Source of the DNA: Streptomyces sp. R28
GTDB lineage: Bacteria > Actinomycetota > Actinomycetes > Streptomycetales > Streptomycetaceae
Assembly: GCF_041052385.1 (NCBI RefSeq)
Contig: NZ_CP163439.1
Location: 1,178,001-1,242,000 of the forward strand
DNA: 64,000 nucleotides
Reading direction: 5' to 3'
The notes under the pieces are model-generated. The model searched no databases. It had not been told where the DNA came from and saw only the letters and a program-made list of their open reading frames with translations. Position 1 is the stretch's first letter; the number at the start of each line of letters is the position of its first letter. The position numbers and the translations under genes are program-made. This document shows, piece by piece, positions 1 through 8,490 of this stretch.

Positions 1-21
1 GTCACCGGTCCGGACCCGTCG

Positions 22-795
22 CTAGCCGGCGACGCTCTCGACCGACCGCTGGGCCGACGCGGATGCCTCGCGCTCCCTCGTGGTGGGCGACAGCGCGACG
101 AAGGCCGAGGTCAGGAACAGATAGGACCCGAGGCCGACGGCGAGGGGGAAGATGAACTGCATCGCCGTGGCCCCGGGCAGGACGTCGCCGGAGGGCGTGA
201 CGTCCACGCCGACGGCGAACATCCCGGTGTAGTGCATGCTGCTGACCGCCGCGCCCATGATCAGGGAGGCGATGGTGACGGCGACGGGCGACTTGATGTT
301 GAGCGCCGCCCACAGGGCCGCCGTCGCCGCGACGACCGCGATCAGGACGGAGAGTCCGACGAGGACGGGGTCGTAGGTGACGTCGCCGTGGAGTCGTACG
401 GCGGCCATGCCCAGGTAGTGCATGCTCGCGACGCCGAGTCCGGTGGTGAGCCCGCCGAGGAGGAGAGCGCGGGTGCGGTCGCGGCTGTAGCCCACGGCGA
501 AGACGCCGGCGCAGACGACGACCATGGCGACGAGGAGGCTCACGATGGTGAGCGGCACGTCGTAGCGGATGTCGGTGCCGCTGACGCTGAAGCCCAGCAT
601 GGCCACGAAGTGCATGGTCCAGATGCCGGTGCCGATCGCCGAGGCCGCGGTGACGAGCCAGTTGCGGCGCGACCGGCCTGTGGCGCCGAGCGCGCGAACG
701 GTGCAGCGCAGGCCGAGCGCGGCGCCTATGCCGGCCATCACGTACGACAGCACGGGTGTCAGCCAACCCAGGGCGGCGTGGTCCAGGTGTCCCAT
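22..795 (-). CDS. MHYT-domain integral membrane sensor
   Basis: This 257-residue membrane protein has about seven hydrophobic segments. It contains the three diagnostic MHYT-type motifs: Met61-His62 (MHFVAM), Met125-His126 (MHYLGM) and Met187-His188 (MHYTGM). The MHYT family is proposed to bind copper and sense oxygen, CO or NO from within the membrane. No GGDEF, EAL or kinase domain follows, so this is a stand-alone sensor module whose output is not visible here. The ATG at 795 is chosen because it begins just before the first membrane segment. The gene is divergent from the methyltransferase at 938, and the 142-base gap presumably holds both promoters. The family call is secure; the ligand is inference. 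Confidence 0.85.
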   Translation of the reverse strand: MGHLDHAALGWLTPVLSYVMAGIGAALGLRCTVRALGATGRSRRNWLVTAASAIGTGIWTMHFVAMLGFSVSGTDIRYDVPLTIVSLLVAMVVVCAGVFAVGYSRDRTRALLLGGLTTGLGVASMHYLGMAAVRLHGDVTYDPVLVGLSVLIAVVAATAALWAALNIKSPVAVTIASLIMGAAVSSMHYTGMFAVGVDVTPSGDVLPGATAMQFIFPLAVGLGSYLFLTSAFVALSPTTREREASASAQRSVESVAG

Positions 796-937
796 GGACC
801 CGGGACGCTAGGGGGGCACGGGCGCACGAAGGGGGCGCATTTCGAAAGCTGTTGGAATATGACGCACAGATGCACCGGAACGATCGCGTCACGCTCGAAC
901 GTGTGCACAGCGGCGTCATCCCTGCCGGTGAGGGATC

Positions 938-1546
938 ATGCGGAACATGAGCGACGACCACACGCATGTGCAGGAGTTCTTCACGGCCCGCGCCGCCGAC
1001 TGGGACAGTCGGTTCCCCGACGACGGTCCCGCCTACGCGGCCGCGGTCGCCGAGCTCGGGCTGCGCGAGGGGAGCCGGGTGCTCGACGCGGGCTGCGGCA
1101 CCGGGCGGGCCCTGCCGCCCCTGCGTGCCGCCGTGGGGCCTTCGGGAGTGGTTCTGGGGGCCGATCTGACCCCGGCCATGCTGGAGGCCGCCGTACGGGC
1201 CGGACGCGACGCCGACGGGCAGTTGCTGCTCGCCGACGTGGCCGCGCTGCCGTTGCGGTCGGAGTCCCTCGACGCCGTGTTCGGGGCCGGCCTCATCGCA
1301 CACCTGCCCCATCCGGCGACGAACCTGCGGGAGTTGGCCCGTGTGGTACGCCGTGGCGGCATGCTCGCACTGTTCCACCCGATCGGCAGGGCGGCACTCG
1401 CGGCACGCCAGGGCCGCCAAATCACCCCCGGCGACCTGCGAGCCGAGCCCAACCTCCGGCCGCTGCTGGCCGGTTCCGGATGGCGCATGACGTCGTACGT
1501 CGACGAGGACGACCGCTTCCTGGCGCTGGCCGTACGCGAGGCCTGA
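938..1546 (+). CDS. class I SAM-dependent methyltransferase
   Basis: This 202-residue cytosolic protein has a Rossmann-type methyltransferase fold. Motif I is VLDAGCGTGRA (residues 48-58), followed by the acidic end of strand beta-2 (GADLTPAML) and a motif IV-like region (LPLRSESLDAVFGAGLIAHL). It resembles the Methyltransf_11/ubiE-like group; the substrate cannot be told from sequence. A GAGGGA sequence lies 2-3 bases before the ATG at 938 and 11 bases before a second in-frame ATG at 947, so either could be the start. The stop lies only 4 bases from the stop of the convergent hydrolase gene. Confidence 0.82.
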   Translation: MRNMSDDHTHVQEFFTARAADWDSRFPDDGPAYAAAVAELGLREGSRVLDAGCGTGRALPPLRAAVGPSGVVLGADLTPAMLEAAVRAGRDADGQLLLADVAALPLRSESLDAVFGAGLIAHLPHPATNLRELARVVRRGGMLALFHPIGRAALAARQGRQITPGDLRAEPNLRPLLAGSGWRMTSYVDEDDRFLALAVREA

Positions 1547-1550
1547 TGCC

Positions 1551-2306
1551 TCACCCCCGCCCGGCGACGGCCGCCACGAAGGCGTCGGGGCTGTCGAACA
1601 TGACGTTGTGGCCGGCGCCGGGCACGGTCACCACGCGCACGCCCGCGGCCTCCAGTGCTTGCCTGCCGGGGAGTTCACCGCTGAGCTCGCCCTGAAGGAA
1701 CACGCGGTCGATGGTCAGCCCCTCGAGGATGTCGCGCATGACCGGCTCGGAGCCTCGCCTCAGCCCCACGGCGCTGCGGTACAGGGCGCGCGGATCGGCC
1801 AACCGCATGGTCGCCGCCCACAACGGTCCGACCGCCTCCAGCACGCGCGCGTGCGCGCCGCCGACGAACTCCTCCTCCTCGTAGGCCGTGATCCACGCGC
1901 TCCCGGGACCGGGCGGAGGCGAGGCGTCGAGGTTGGCCTCGGTGAGGACCAGCCGGGAGACGAGGTCGGGCCGACGATGGGCGAGCACGATGGCGACGGA
2001 ACCGCCCATGCTGTGCGCGACCAGCTCCGCACCGCTCACATCCGCCGCGTCGAGCGCCGCCGCGAGGGCGTCGGCGTGCTCCTCCAGCCGGTAGCCGAAG
2101 TTCTCGGGCCGGTCGCTGATGCCATGCCCCGGCAGGTCGACGAACAGGCTCCGCCGACCCGAGAGTTCGGGCCGAGCCGCGATATGCGCGTGGTACACGG
2201 AGGACACCGACCCCAGTCCGTGCACGTACACGCGCGCGGGCTCCTCCCCCGGCGTCTCCGTCCAGCGGATACAGCTGCCCATGCCGTCGAACTCGGCCTG
2301 CCTCAT
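1551..2306 (-). CDS. alpha/beta hydrolase fold protein
   Basis: This 251-residue cytosolic hydrolase has an oxyanion region VHGLGS (28-33) and the nucleophile elbow AHSMGG with Ser99. A late histidine sits in VPGAGHNVMFD. The acid position reads LQGELSG, where a glutamate stands where the family usually has aspartate. The reading frame continues upstream, but the ATG at 2306 is preceded by a good AAGGGAGA ribosome binding site and the extra upstream residues are not hydrolase-like. It is divergent from the PadR regulator at 2437, which probably controls it through the repeat array between them. Substrate unknown. Confidence 0.83.
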   Translation of the reverse strand: MRQAEFDGMGSCIRWTETPGEEPARVYVHGLGSVSSVYHAHIAARPELSGRRSLFVDLPGHGISDRPENFGYRLEEHADALAAALDAADVSGAELVAHSMGGSVAIVLAHRRPDLVSRLVLTEANLDASPPPGPGSAWITAYEEEEFVGGAHARVLEAVGPLWAATMRLADPRALYRSAVGLRRGSEPVMRDILEGLTIDRVFLQGELSGELPGRQALEAAGVRVVTVPGAGHNVMFDSPDAFVAAVAGRG

Positions 2307-2340
2307 CGCGTTCTCCCTTGAAGCTTGGTCACCACTCCAC

Positions 2341-2413
2341 GATATACTTCGCCACCGATGTATCAATAGATGGATGTACATCACCTCGAAGGTACTCCGT
2401 TGCAGATGTACAC
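2341..2413. promoter_or_regulatory. five-copy 16-bp periodic operator array (putative PadR sites)
   Basis: Five related words start exactly 16 bases apart between the hydrolase and padR starts: GATATACTT (2341), GATGTATCA (2357), GATGTACAT (2373), AAGGTACTC (2389) and GATGTACAC (2405). The copy at 2373 extends to the perfect palindrome GATGTACATC. PadR regulators commonly bind ATGTA-type palindromes and repress themselves and a divergent neighbour, so this is a natural autoregulatory site. The repeats are seen directly; their role is inferred. Confidence 0.6.
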
Positions 2414-2436
2414 CGGATCTGAGCGAGAATGTGGGC

Positions 2437-2961
2437 ATGCTGGAGCTCGCCATCCTCGGATTCCTCTACGACACCCCGCTCCACGGCTATGAGCTGCGCA
2501 AACGCATCGCAGCGCTGACGGGGCACGTGAAGCCGGTCGCCGAGAGCACGCTGTACCCCGCGATCAAGCGGCTGGAGAAGGCAGGCCTGCTGGCGCGCGC
2601 CACGGAACCGGGAGCCGTTGCCGCTCCACGTCACGTGCTGACGCTGACCGAAGCGGGCCGGCAGGAACTGCGCCACCGGCTCGCCGAGCCCGGCCCGCGC
2701 GACATCAGCGACGAGAACCGGTGGTTCACGGTGCTCGCTTTCCTCCGGCACCTGGACGACGCTGCAGCCCAGTCCGCCGTACTACGACGTCGGCTCACCT
2801 TCCTCGAAGAGCCGGCCAGCTTCTTCTACGACGGTGACCGGCCACTGCGCGCCGAGGAGCTGGACGATCCCTTCCGGCGCGGCATCCTGACCATCGCCCG
2901 GGCCACGTCCCGGGCCGAACTCACCTGGCTGCGCGAGACGATCGCCACACTCGGTGGCTGA
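2437..2961 (+). CDS. PadR-family transcriptional regulator
   Basis: This 174-residue regulator begins with the family hallmark LELAILGFLYDTPLHGYELRK and continues with a winged helix-turn-helix containing STLYPAIKRLEKAGLL (about residues 40-60). The C-terminal half (about residues 90-174) is the helical dimerisation domain, as in the PadR-s/Vir_act_alpha_C group. The frame stays open far upstream, but the ATG at 2437 is chosen because the PadR domain starts at residue 2. It is divergent from the hydrolase gene and is likely a repressor acting at the 16-bp array upstream. The inducer is unknown. Confidence 0.87.
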   Translation: MLELAILGFLYDTPLHGYELRKRIAALTGHVKPVAESTLYPAIKRLEKAGLLARATEPGAVAAPRHVLTLTEAGRQELRHRLAEPGPRDISDENRWFTVLAFLRHLDDAAAQSAVLRRRLTFLEEPASFFYDGDRPLRAEELDDPFRRGILTIARATSRAELTWLRETIATLGG

Positions 2962-3101
2962 CCGGTCGATGCACCGTTCGGCCGGCCTTCGATCTCCCAG
3001 TTCTGCCGGGTGCCTTCTGCCGCCGAGGCTCCAACTCTACGTTGGTCAGGGGAAGATGGACGATCAATCAGAACAGGCACACAGGGGGAAGGCGGTTCAT
3101 C

Positions 3102-3398
3102 ATGTGGGGCAGGGTGCGCAAGTCGTATGCGAGTTTTCTCCGGTCCATGCGCACGGAGGCGGACAGCGACAGGAACAGGCAGACGCACAATCTGTTCGAG
3201 GCCGCCGCCGTGTATGTCTCGGCCCGCGCGGAGGACGACCAGGAGCAGATCGACGAGGCCTCCGGCTGGGTGTCTCCGGAGGCGCTGTCGTTCGGCGTGA
3301 GCGAGCTGGCGTGCCGGGCCGTCATCGCGCTCGCCCGGGAGCGCGACGAGTCGCCGCAGACCGTCGCCCGGTCGCTGCTCGGGCTCCCGGCGGCCTGA
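3102..3398 (+). CDS. small hypothetical protein
   Basis: This 98-residue soluble protein has a basic N terminus (MWGRVRKSYASFLRSMR), then an acidic helical middle (YVSARAEDDQEQIDE) and a helical C terminus ending in SLLGLPAA. No signal peptide or known motif is recognised. The ATG at 3102 follows AGGGGGAAGG by about 9 bases. It stands alone between padR and the next hypothetical gene. The coding call rests on the ribosome binding site and Streptomyces-like codon bias. Confidence 0.6.
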   Translation: MWGRVRKSYASFLRSMRTEADSDRNRQTHNLFEAAAVYVSARAEDDQEQIDEASGWVSPEALSFGVSELACRAVIALARERDESPQTVARSLLGLPAA

Positions 3399-3533
3399 CA
3401 CCGCGGGCAATCGCGGTCGATTCGCCCCGTCCGGTCGGAAAACTGCAGCTCCGGGTGTGCCTGGGAGTCGTGACAAGCGGCTTCCGCTCGCACTAGGGTG
3501 CGCGCCGATGGACGAACCGAAGGGGAGGCTGGG

Positions 3534-4403
3534 ATGGCCGGGACGGACGAGGAGGCCGTCGCCGCTGCGGACGATGCGCTCTATGTGCTCACGGCGGTGC
3601 TGCTGACGCCGGCGAAGTTCCCGAGCGTGTTGGGCGACGACTATCCGGAGGCCTGCGCGGCGCTCGGCCTCGCGCCGCTCGCCGACGGATACGGCCTGGT
3701 ACTCGGCCAGGACGGCGAGGGCGCCCGATGGACGGTCGTCATCGACGACGTCTCCCTGGTCGCCGTCGCCATCGCCTCCTGGGACTGCGGCATGGAGTAC
3801 GACCTGTCACCCGACGAACGCACGGTCGTGGCCGCGCTGCCCGGGTGGCCCCTCGCGGTCGCCGTCGCCGCCCCCAACGTGCCCGCGCCGCACGATCCCG
3901 ACCCCGAGATCGCGGACGGTCCGCCGCTCGCGCCGCCCGACACGAGCGTGTGGGGGCCGCCCCAGCGGCGCCTGGGCGCCGACGAGATCGCGTTGCAGTG
4001 GGCGATGTGGCGGGAGCAGATCGACGACGCCGAGTTCGCGACGCCGGACGGTGCGTCGGACGCCACCGAGCCGGCGGCCGAGGGCGAAGGACAGCGCGAG
4101 GCCGAGAGGGGCACGCAGGGCGCGAGCCCGGGCGGCCGCAGCGGCATCCGGCGGGTCCTCGCCGAGGCACGCGCGTACGTGGACTCCCCGCCGCCCCTCG
4201 GCCGCGTCCGGTCGTCGTTCGCGCCGGGCGACGCGCGGACCCTGCGCGCGGACGGTCCCGGCTGGTCGCTCGTCGCCAGGACCGACGACATCGCGTTCGT
4301 CCTCCTCGACGACGAGCCCGGCGAGGTCCTGCCGGTGGGCCGCGGCCCTGAGCTGCCCGGGCTGCTGGAAGCGCTCGACAAGATGGCCGTACGCCCCAGC
4401 TGA
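3534..4403 (+). CDS. hypothetical acidic cytosolic protein
   Basis: This 289-residue acidic protein has no signal peptide or membrane segment. The N-terminal 110 residues look folded (LYVLTAVLLTPAKFPSVLG, WTVVIDDVSLVAVAIASWDC). A proline- and acid-rich linker spans about 120-200, and the C-terminal 60 residues look folded again (WSLVARTDDIAFVLLDDEPG). That C-terminal pattern resembles a short beta domain of the kind found in immunity or scaffold proteins, but no family is recognised. The ATG at 3534 sits behind AAGGGGAGG, which is better than the upstream ATG of the same frame at 3498. Confidence 0.62.
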   Translation: MAGTDEEAVAAADDALYVLTAVLLTPAKFPSVLGDDYPEACAALGLAPLADGYGLVLGQDGEGARWTVVIDDVSLVAVAIASWDCGMEYDLSPDERTVVAALPGWPLAVAVAAPNVPAPHDPDPEIADGPPLAPPDTSVWGPPQRRLGADEIALQWAMWREQIDDAEFATPDGASDATEPAAEGEGQREAERGTQGASPGGRSGIRRVLAEARAYVDSPPPLGRVRSSFAPGDARTLRADGPGWSLVARTDDIAFVLLDDEPGEVLPVGRGPELPGLLEALDKMAVRPS

Positions 4404-4796
4404 GCCCCACGCCGGGGCAGACTGCAACGGGCCGCGGCCTGGGGCACCCGCCGGGCGTCCGGCACTGCCTCGGTTTCCGGCACGGTTACGGCTTCCGGCA
4501 CGGGTGCGGTTACGGCTTCCGGCACGGCTGCGGTGTCCGGAGCGTCCAGGGAACGCCGGGAGGGCGTTCCCCGCACCCCGTGTCCGCAGTCGTCAGCCTC
4601 ACGAAGAGGCGCCGGGCCTCCTCTCCCCACTTGCCTTGGGACACCTGGGCAGTGGCGTGTCTCGGGGGCCCATCTGGCGGCGGCGTTCCATGTGGCCCCA
4701 GCCCATGGAAGGCGCGGAGCCAGGGGCGCACCATGAGCCAGCCTTCGCGGCTCCGCTCTCTCTGCTGCCCTCGTCTCCCCCCTCCCAGGAGGCCTC
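4404..4796. other. 393-base spacer with short tandem motif
   Basis: No gene is supported here. The word TTCCGGCACGG occurs three times between about 4474 and 4527 with GTTACGGC or GCGGTTACGGC between copies. An inverted repeat TTCCATG/CATGGAA lies near 4686-4710. A long antisense frame crosses the stretch but looks like a shadow of flanking genes. A promoter for the secreted protein at 4797 must lie at the right end. Confidence 0.4.
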
Positions 4797-6191
4797 ATGC
4801 GCCCGTCCCAAGGTCTTCCGTTCGTCGCCGCCACGCTGCTGACCGCCGCCCTCACCTGGCCGACGCCCGCAACGGCCACGGCAGTTGACGAGCACCACTG
4901 CTCTCGTGAGGAGCGCCTGCACGTACCGGGCGCGGCCTTCCAGCAGAGCGCCTGCCTCCCGGATCTGACCACGACGGGACTCGCCGGCACGCCCTACACC
5001 GACATGGCCGACCAGGCCGGGCTGACGGCACGGGGCACCCGGACACCGGCCGGGGTTCCCGGGATCCAGATCGACGGCTACTTCCCGGACTCCTCTCGCT
5101 TCAACGCCACACACGGCCTGCGTCACGACGCACAGTTCGTGATCCGGCTGCCGGACCGCTGGAACGGCGGACTGGTCGTCACCGGAGCCCCCGGCACCCG
5201 CAGGCAGTACGCGACGGACACGGCGATCTCCGACCAGGTGCTCGCAATGGGTTACGCCTACGCGGCGACCGACAAGGGCAACAACGGCGCCGACTTCTAC
5301 CGCGACGGCAAGCGGCCCGGTGACGCGGTCGCCGAGTGGAACGCACGGACCACCCAGATCACCCGGGCCGCCCGCAAGGCAGTGGCCCAGCGCTACGGGC
5401 ACGCTCCTCGCCGTACGTACATGACCGGCCTCTACAATGGCGGGTATCTCACCCGCTGGCAGTTGGAGAACCATCCCGAGCTGTACGACGGCGGCGTGGA
5501 CTGGGAGGGCACCCTGTGGACCGCGGACGGCCCCAACCTGCTCACCTCCTTGCCGGTGGCAGTGGCACGCATGCTCGGCTCCGCACAGGACGAGGACCTG
5601 TACACGGTCGGTTTCGCGCGCGGCTCCGAGTTTCTGTGGCCCTACCACGAGCGGGCCTACTGGGGAGTCACGCAGAAGATCTACCGCGCCGAGTTCGACC
5701 CGGCGTACGACCCCGGCTGTCCCGGCCCATCCGCCGGGACCACCCCGGAACAGATCCTGGCACCGTGCGCATCAGACGCCTCGTACGACTACGCGTCGCG
5801 TCCGGCCTCCGTCCGCCGCGCCGTCACCCGCGTGGCGCTGACGGGGCGCATCGGCAGACCGCTGATCACGCTGCACGGCGACCTGGACGCGCTGCTGCCG
5901 AAGGCCACCGACTCGGACGTGTACGCGCGCATGGTCGACGCGAGCGGGCGGGGGCCGGTGCACCGCTATTTCACGATCGCGGGCGGCACGCACGTCGACG
6001 GGCTGTACGACACCCATCCCGACCGGCTCCGGCCGATCCTGCCCTGCTACCGGTCGGCGTTCGACGCACTCGTGTCATGGGTGGAGCGTGGCACTCCACC
6101 GCCCGCGGACCGTACCGTCGGCAGGCCCGCGAGCGGCGATGTACTCAACTCCTGCGCGCTGTCCACCCCGGTTGCTCCGGCGGCCGGGTGA
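4797..6191 (+). CDS. secreted tannase/3-hydroxybutyrate-oligomer-hydrolase-like protein, nucleophile replaced
   Basis: This 464-residue protein starts with a Sec-type signal peptide (hydrophobic stretch about 8-28, cleavage near ATATA). The remainder has the large alpha/beta-hydrolase layout of the tannase/hydroxybutyrate oligomer hydrolase group: RLPDRWNGGLVVTGAPG, YAAATDKGN, YMTGLYNGGYLTRWQLENHP, an acid region ITLHGDLDALLP and a histidine in IAGGTHVDGL. The elbow where family members have G-x-S-N-G-G reads GLYNGG, so the expected serine is Tyr213 (TAC at 5433-5435). One base separates TAC from a serine TCC codon. Either the protein is catalytically dead, the nucleophile differs, or there is a base error. 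Start ATG follows AGGAGG by 4 bases. Confidence 0.75.
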   Translation: MRPSQGLPFVAATLLTAALTWPTPATATAVDEHHCSREERLHVPGAAFQQSACLPDLTTTGLAGTPYTDMADQAGLTARGTRTPAGVPGIQIDGYFPDSSRFNATHGLRHDAQFVIRLPDRWNGGLVVTGAPGTRRQYATDTAISDQVLAMGYAYAATDKGNNGADFYRDGKRPGDAVAEWNARTTQITRAARKAVAQRYGHAPRRTYMTGLYNGGYLTRWQLENHPELYDGGVDWEGTLWTADGPNLLTSLPVAVARMLGSAQDEDLYTVGFARGSEFLWPYHERAYWGVTQKIYRAEFDPAYDPGCPGPSAGTTPEQILAPCASDASYDYASRPASVRRAVTRVALTGRIGRPLITLHGDLDALLPKATDSDVYARMVDASGRGPVHRYFTIAGGTHVDGLYDTHPDRLRPILPCYRSAFDALVSWVERGTPPPADRTVGRPASGDVLNSCALSTPVAPAAG

Positions 6192-6193
6192 GG

Positions 6194-6376
6194 TCAGCGA
6201 CCGAGCTCCTTGCGCGTGGCGCGGCGCAGCCTGCGCCGCTGTGACGGATCGAGCGTGAGGTAGGCGGCGGCCGGGACTCCCAGGACTATCAGGAGCGCGG
6301 CCCACCAGGGCAGCCAGATCAACAGGATGAGACCGGCCGCCACACCTCCTGCGGCGATCTTCGCGTTCTTCGACAT
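6194..6376 (-). CDS. small single-pass or hairpin membrane protein
   Basis: This 60-residue protein has one or two adjacent hydrophobic stretches (about residues 9-42, including AAGGVAAGLILLIWLPWWAA and LLIVLGVPAAAYLTL). A strongly basic tail follows (SQRRRLRRATRKELGR), as expected for a cytoplasmic C terminus. The ATG at 6376 has AAGGAGG eight bases upstream; an earlier in-frame start at 6400 lacks this. It ends 2 bases from the convergent esterase gene. Function unknown. Confidence 0.65.
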   Translation of the reverse strand: MSKNAKIAAGGVAAGLILLIWLPWWAALLIVLGVPAAAYLTLDPSQRRRLRRATRKELGR

Positions 6377-6655
6377 GTGCGTCGCCTCCTTCGCGGCCAC
6401 TGCCGCTCTCTGACCTGAAAACGGGTCCGCGCTTCCAACGGTTCCGAACCGCGACCCTGAGACGACCCTGAGGTGCGGCCCCTACTGGTCGCGGAGATCC
6501 GGTCACATCCGATGTGCGGTCGACGCGCCGGGCTCCGCACAGAGGAGATACCCATGTCGACCGGTGCGTGACCCAGGTCACGAGGTGAGCTTGCCGGATG
6601 GGTTGTCGAGATGCTGTACCCTCGGCCACTCGACCCGAGTAGTCAAATTTGAGGA

Positions 6656-8140
6656 GTGCTGCAGAGCGTGCCGAGGCTTCCCGAGGCAACACCGTCCGAG
6701 ATCTCCGAACTGGCCTGCTGCCGAGCCGTTTTCGTACCCGGCGATCCGGCCCGCACCGGCCGGGTCGCCTTCTGGCGAACCGACGGCGTCGCTGTTCCGC
6801 TCGTCGCGTCCGGACCCGTCGAGGAGCTGGCCGTCGCCCTGCCCGGCGAGGACGGGGTCGAGCTGGTGAACGTGCCGGCCGTCGTGCTCCCGGTGCGCAC
6901 CGCCCTGCCTGTGCTCACGCGTGCGCGTGCCTCCGCGCGGGCTCCCCGAGCGGCCGCGTTCTGGGGCACGGCCGCCGTGCTGGCCCTGCAACTCGTGGCA
7001 CGCGGCCTGCTGCTGCCCGGCCTCTCGGCCGACGACCATGACGCCTGGCGCGCCGGCCCCCTGCGCCCGGAGGACGTCGAACGCATCCGCGCTCTTGCCG
7101 CCGCGATGCCGCCCGAAGCACACGCCGTGCCACTGGAGGGCGTCGAGCCACTGAGGCTTCCGGACCCGGAGCGACTGCTGCGGGCCTTCCTGGACGCGGT
7201 CGCCGACGCGCTTCCCCGCTCCCCCGCGGCCGCGCTCGTGACGGGCGCACCCGCCTACGCGGCTCAGGAGCCGCAGCACCTGCCCGGACAACGTGCGTGG
7301 GCCACCGCTGTCGCCTCCGGCCACGACACGGGCGTACGGCTCTCCCTGCGGCTGGAGGTCCCCGGCCTCGCCGCGCCGACGGAGGATGACACAGGGCTGT
7401 CGTTCCGGGCCGTGCTGCAGGTGCACAGCGTGAGTGATCCGACGCTGGTGGCCGATGCGGGCGACGTGTGGGCGGGATCCGGCGCCTTCGGCCCGCGCGC
7501 GCGGATGGACGCCCTGCTGGCGCTTCGCCGGGCCGCGCGGGCCTGGAATCCGCTCACGCCATTGCTCTCGGCCGCCGTGCCGGACGCCGTGGAACTCGCC
7601 GACGAGGAGGTGACCGACCTCCTGGGAGAGGGCACCCGAGCCCTCGCCGGCGCCGGCGTCGACGTGCACTGGCCCAAGGCGCCGGCCCGCACACTGACCG
7701 CCCGCGCGGTGATCGGTCCACCGGACGGCGAGCCCGCGCACGCGCCCGGCAGGGTCGCCTCGGACACGCCGTCGTTCCTGTCCGCCGACGCGTTGCTCGC
7801 CTTCAACTGGTGGTTCGCGCCGGGCGACCAGCGGCTCACACGCGAGGAGCTGGACCGCAAGGTGACGCCCATCGACGCGCTCGGCGCCGCTCTGACGGGC
7901 TCCACCGAAGTGGACGGCCGCCAGATCGAGGTGCGGCCCACAGGGTGGCCGGCGGCGCTGCGCGAACGCCTTGTGGACCCCGAGGGACAGGAGCCGGTGG
8001 GTCAGCCAGCCGCCCTCGCGGCGGCGCTGCGGGACTACCAGCGGCGTGGCCTGAGTTGGCTGGTCCGGATGACGTCCCTGGGCCTGGGCTGCTGTCTGGC
8101 CGACGACACGGGCCTCGGCAAGACGATCACGCTCAACTTC
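6656..8140 (+). pseudogene. SNF2-family DEAD/DEAH helicase, 5' part (truncated by insertion)
   Basis: This frame encodes the N-terminal regulatory region and start of the ATPase core of a large actinobacterial SNF2-type helicase: FNWWFAPGDQRLTREEL, LRDYQRRGLSWLVRMTSLG, then the Walker A region ADDTGLGKTITL near 8100-8140. After TITL the frame runs into unrelated codons and stops at 8161. The rest of the helicase reappears at about 15286-16222, so 8141-15285 replaces the middle of the gene. Sequence between motif I and the second RecA-like lobe is missing altogether. The first codon could be GTG at 6656 or GTG at 6668; GAGGAG lies just upstream. The remnant cannot make an active helicase. Confidence 0.85.
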
Positions 8141-8307
8141 CCTGTCACGTCAGCATGTTGAGTCGTTGAGGTCCGGCATCCGGGCCGCACACGGCGGCGG
8201 TGACACGACCCAACTCGCCGCGTCGCACAACCGGGTCACGGCGGCCGCCGGTGTCCGCATGTGGAATGCAGGCCAGCCCCGTCCCGGCCTGTGACGCGAC
8301 CACGCAC

Positions 8308-8347
8308 CTTTCCCGTGGATTCACTGCCTTTCCCGTGCACGGGAAAG
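8308..8347. promoter_or_regulatory. 20-bp perfect palindrome plus half-site upstream of helR-like gene
   Basis: CTTTCCCGTGCACGGGAAAG at 8328-8347 is a perfect 20-base palindrome, and its left half CTTTCCCGTG also occurs alone exactly 20 bases upstream at 8308-8317. They sit in the 329-base gene-free stretch 8162-8490. They could be an operator for the ATPase gene at 8491. The 19-bp rifamycin-associated element known upstream of many rifamycin-resistance genes was looked for and not recognised. Confidence 0.5.
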
Positions 8348-8490
8348 CATCACCGACATTCAAGGAAAACGACGGAATGCATGACACGAAGTGCGGTCAG
8401 CCGTAAAGACATAGACGCAACAAGTAAGTCAAGACTCACCTTTAGGGAACTTTGGCCGTATGGTGCGGCTCGAATCGAAGGAGTCCCTTG

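Noticed and set aside
4471..4535. TTCCGGCACGG repeats as a CRISPR-like or regulatory array
   Set aside because: There are only three copies with variable, related spacers and no conserved repeat length; they look like simple local duplications.
8460..8480. GGCTCGAATCG as the T-arm of a tRNA
   Set aside because: No acceptor stem, anticodon arm or CCA-proximal pairing could be built around it.
8162..8490. Rifamycin-associated element upstream of the HelD/HelR-type gene
   Set aside because: The expected 19-bp GGGGCTTGC-type inverted repeat is not present; only an unrelated CTTTCCCGTG palindrome is seen.
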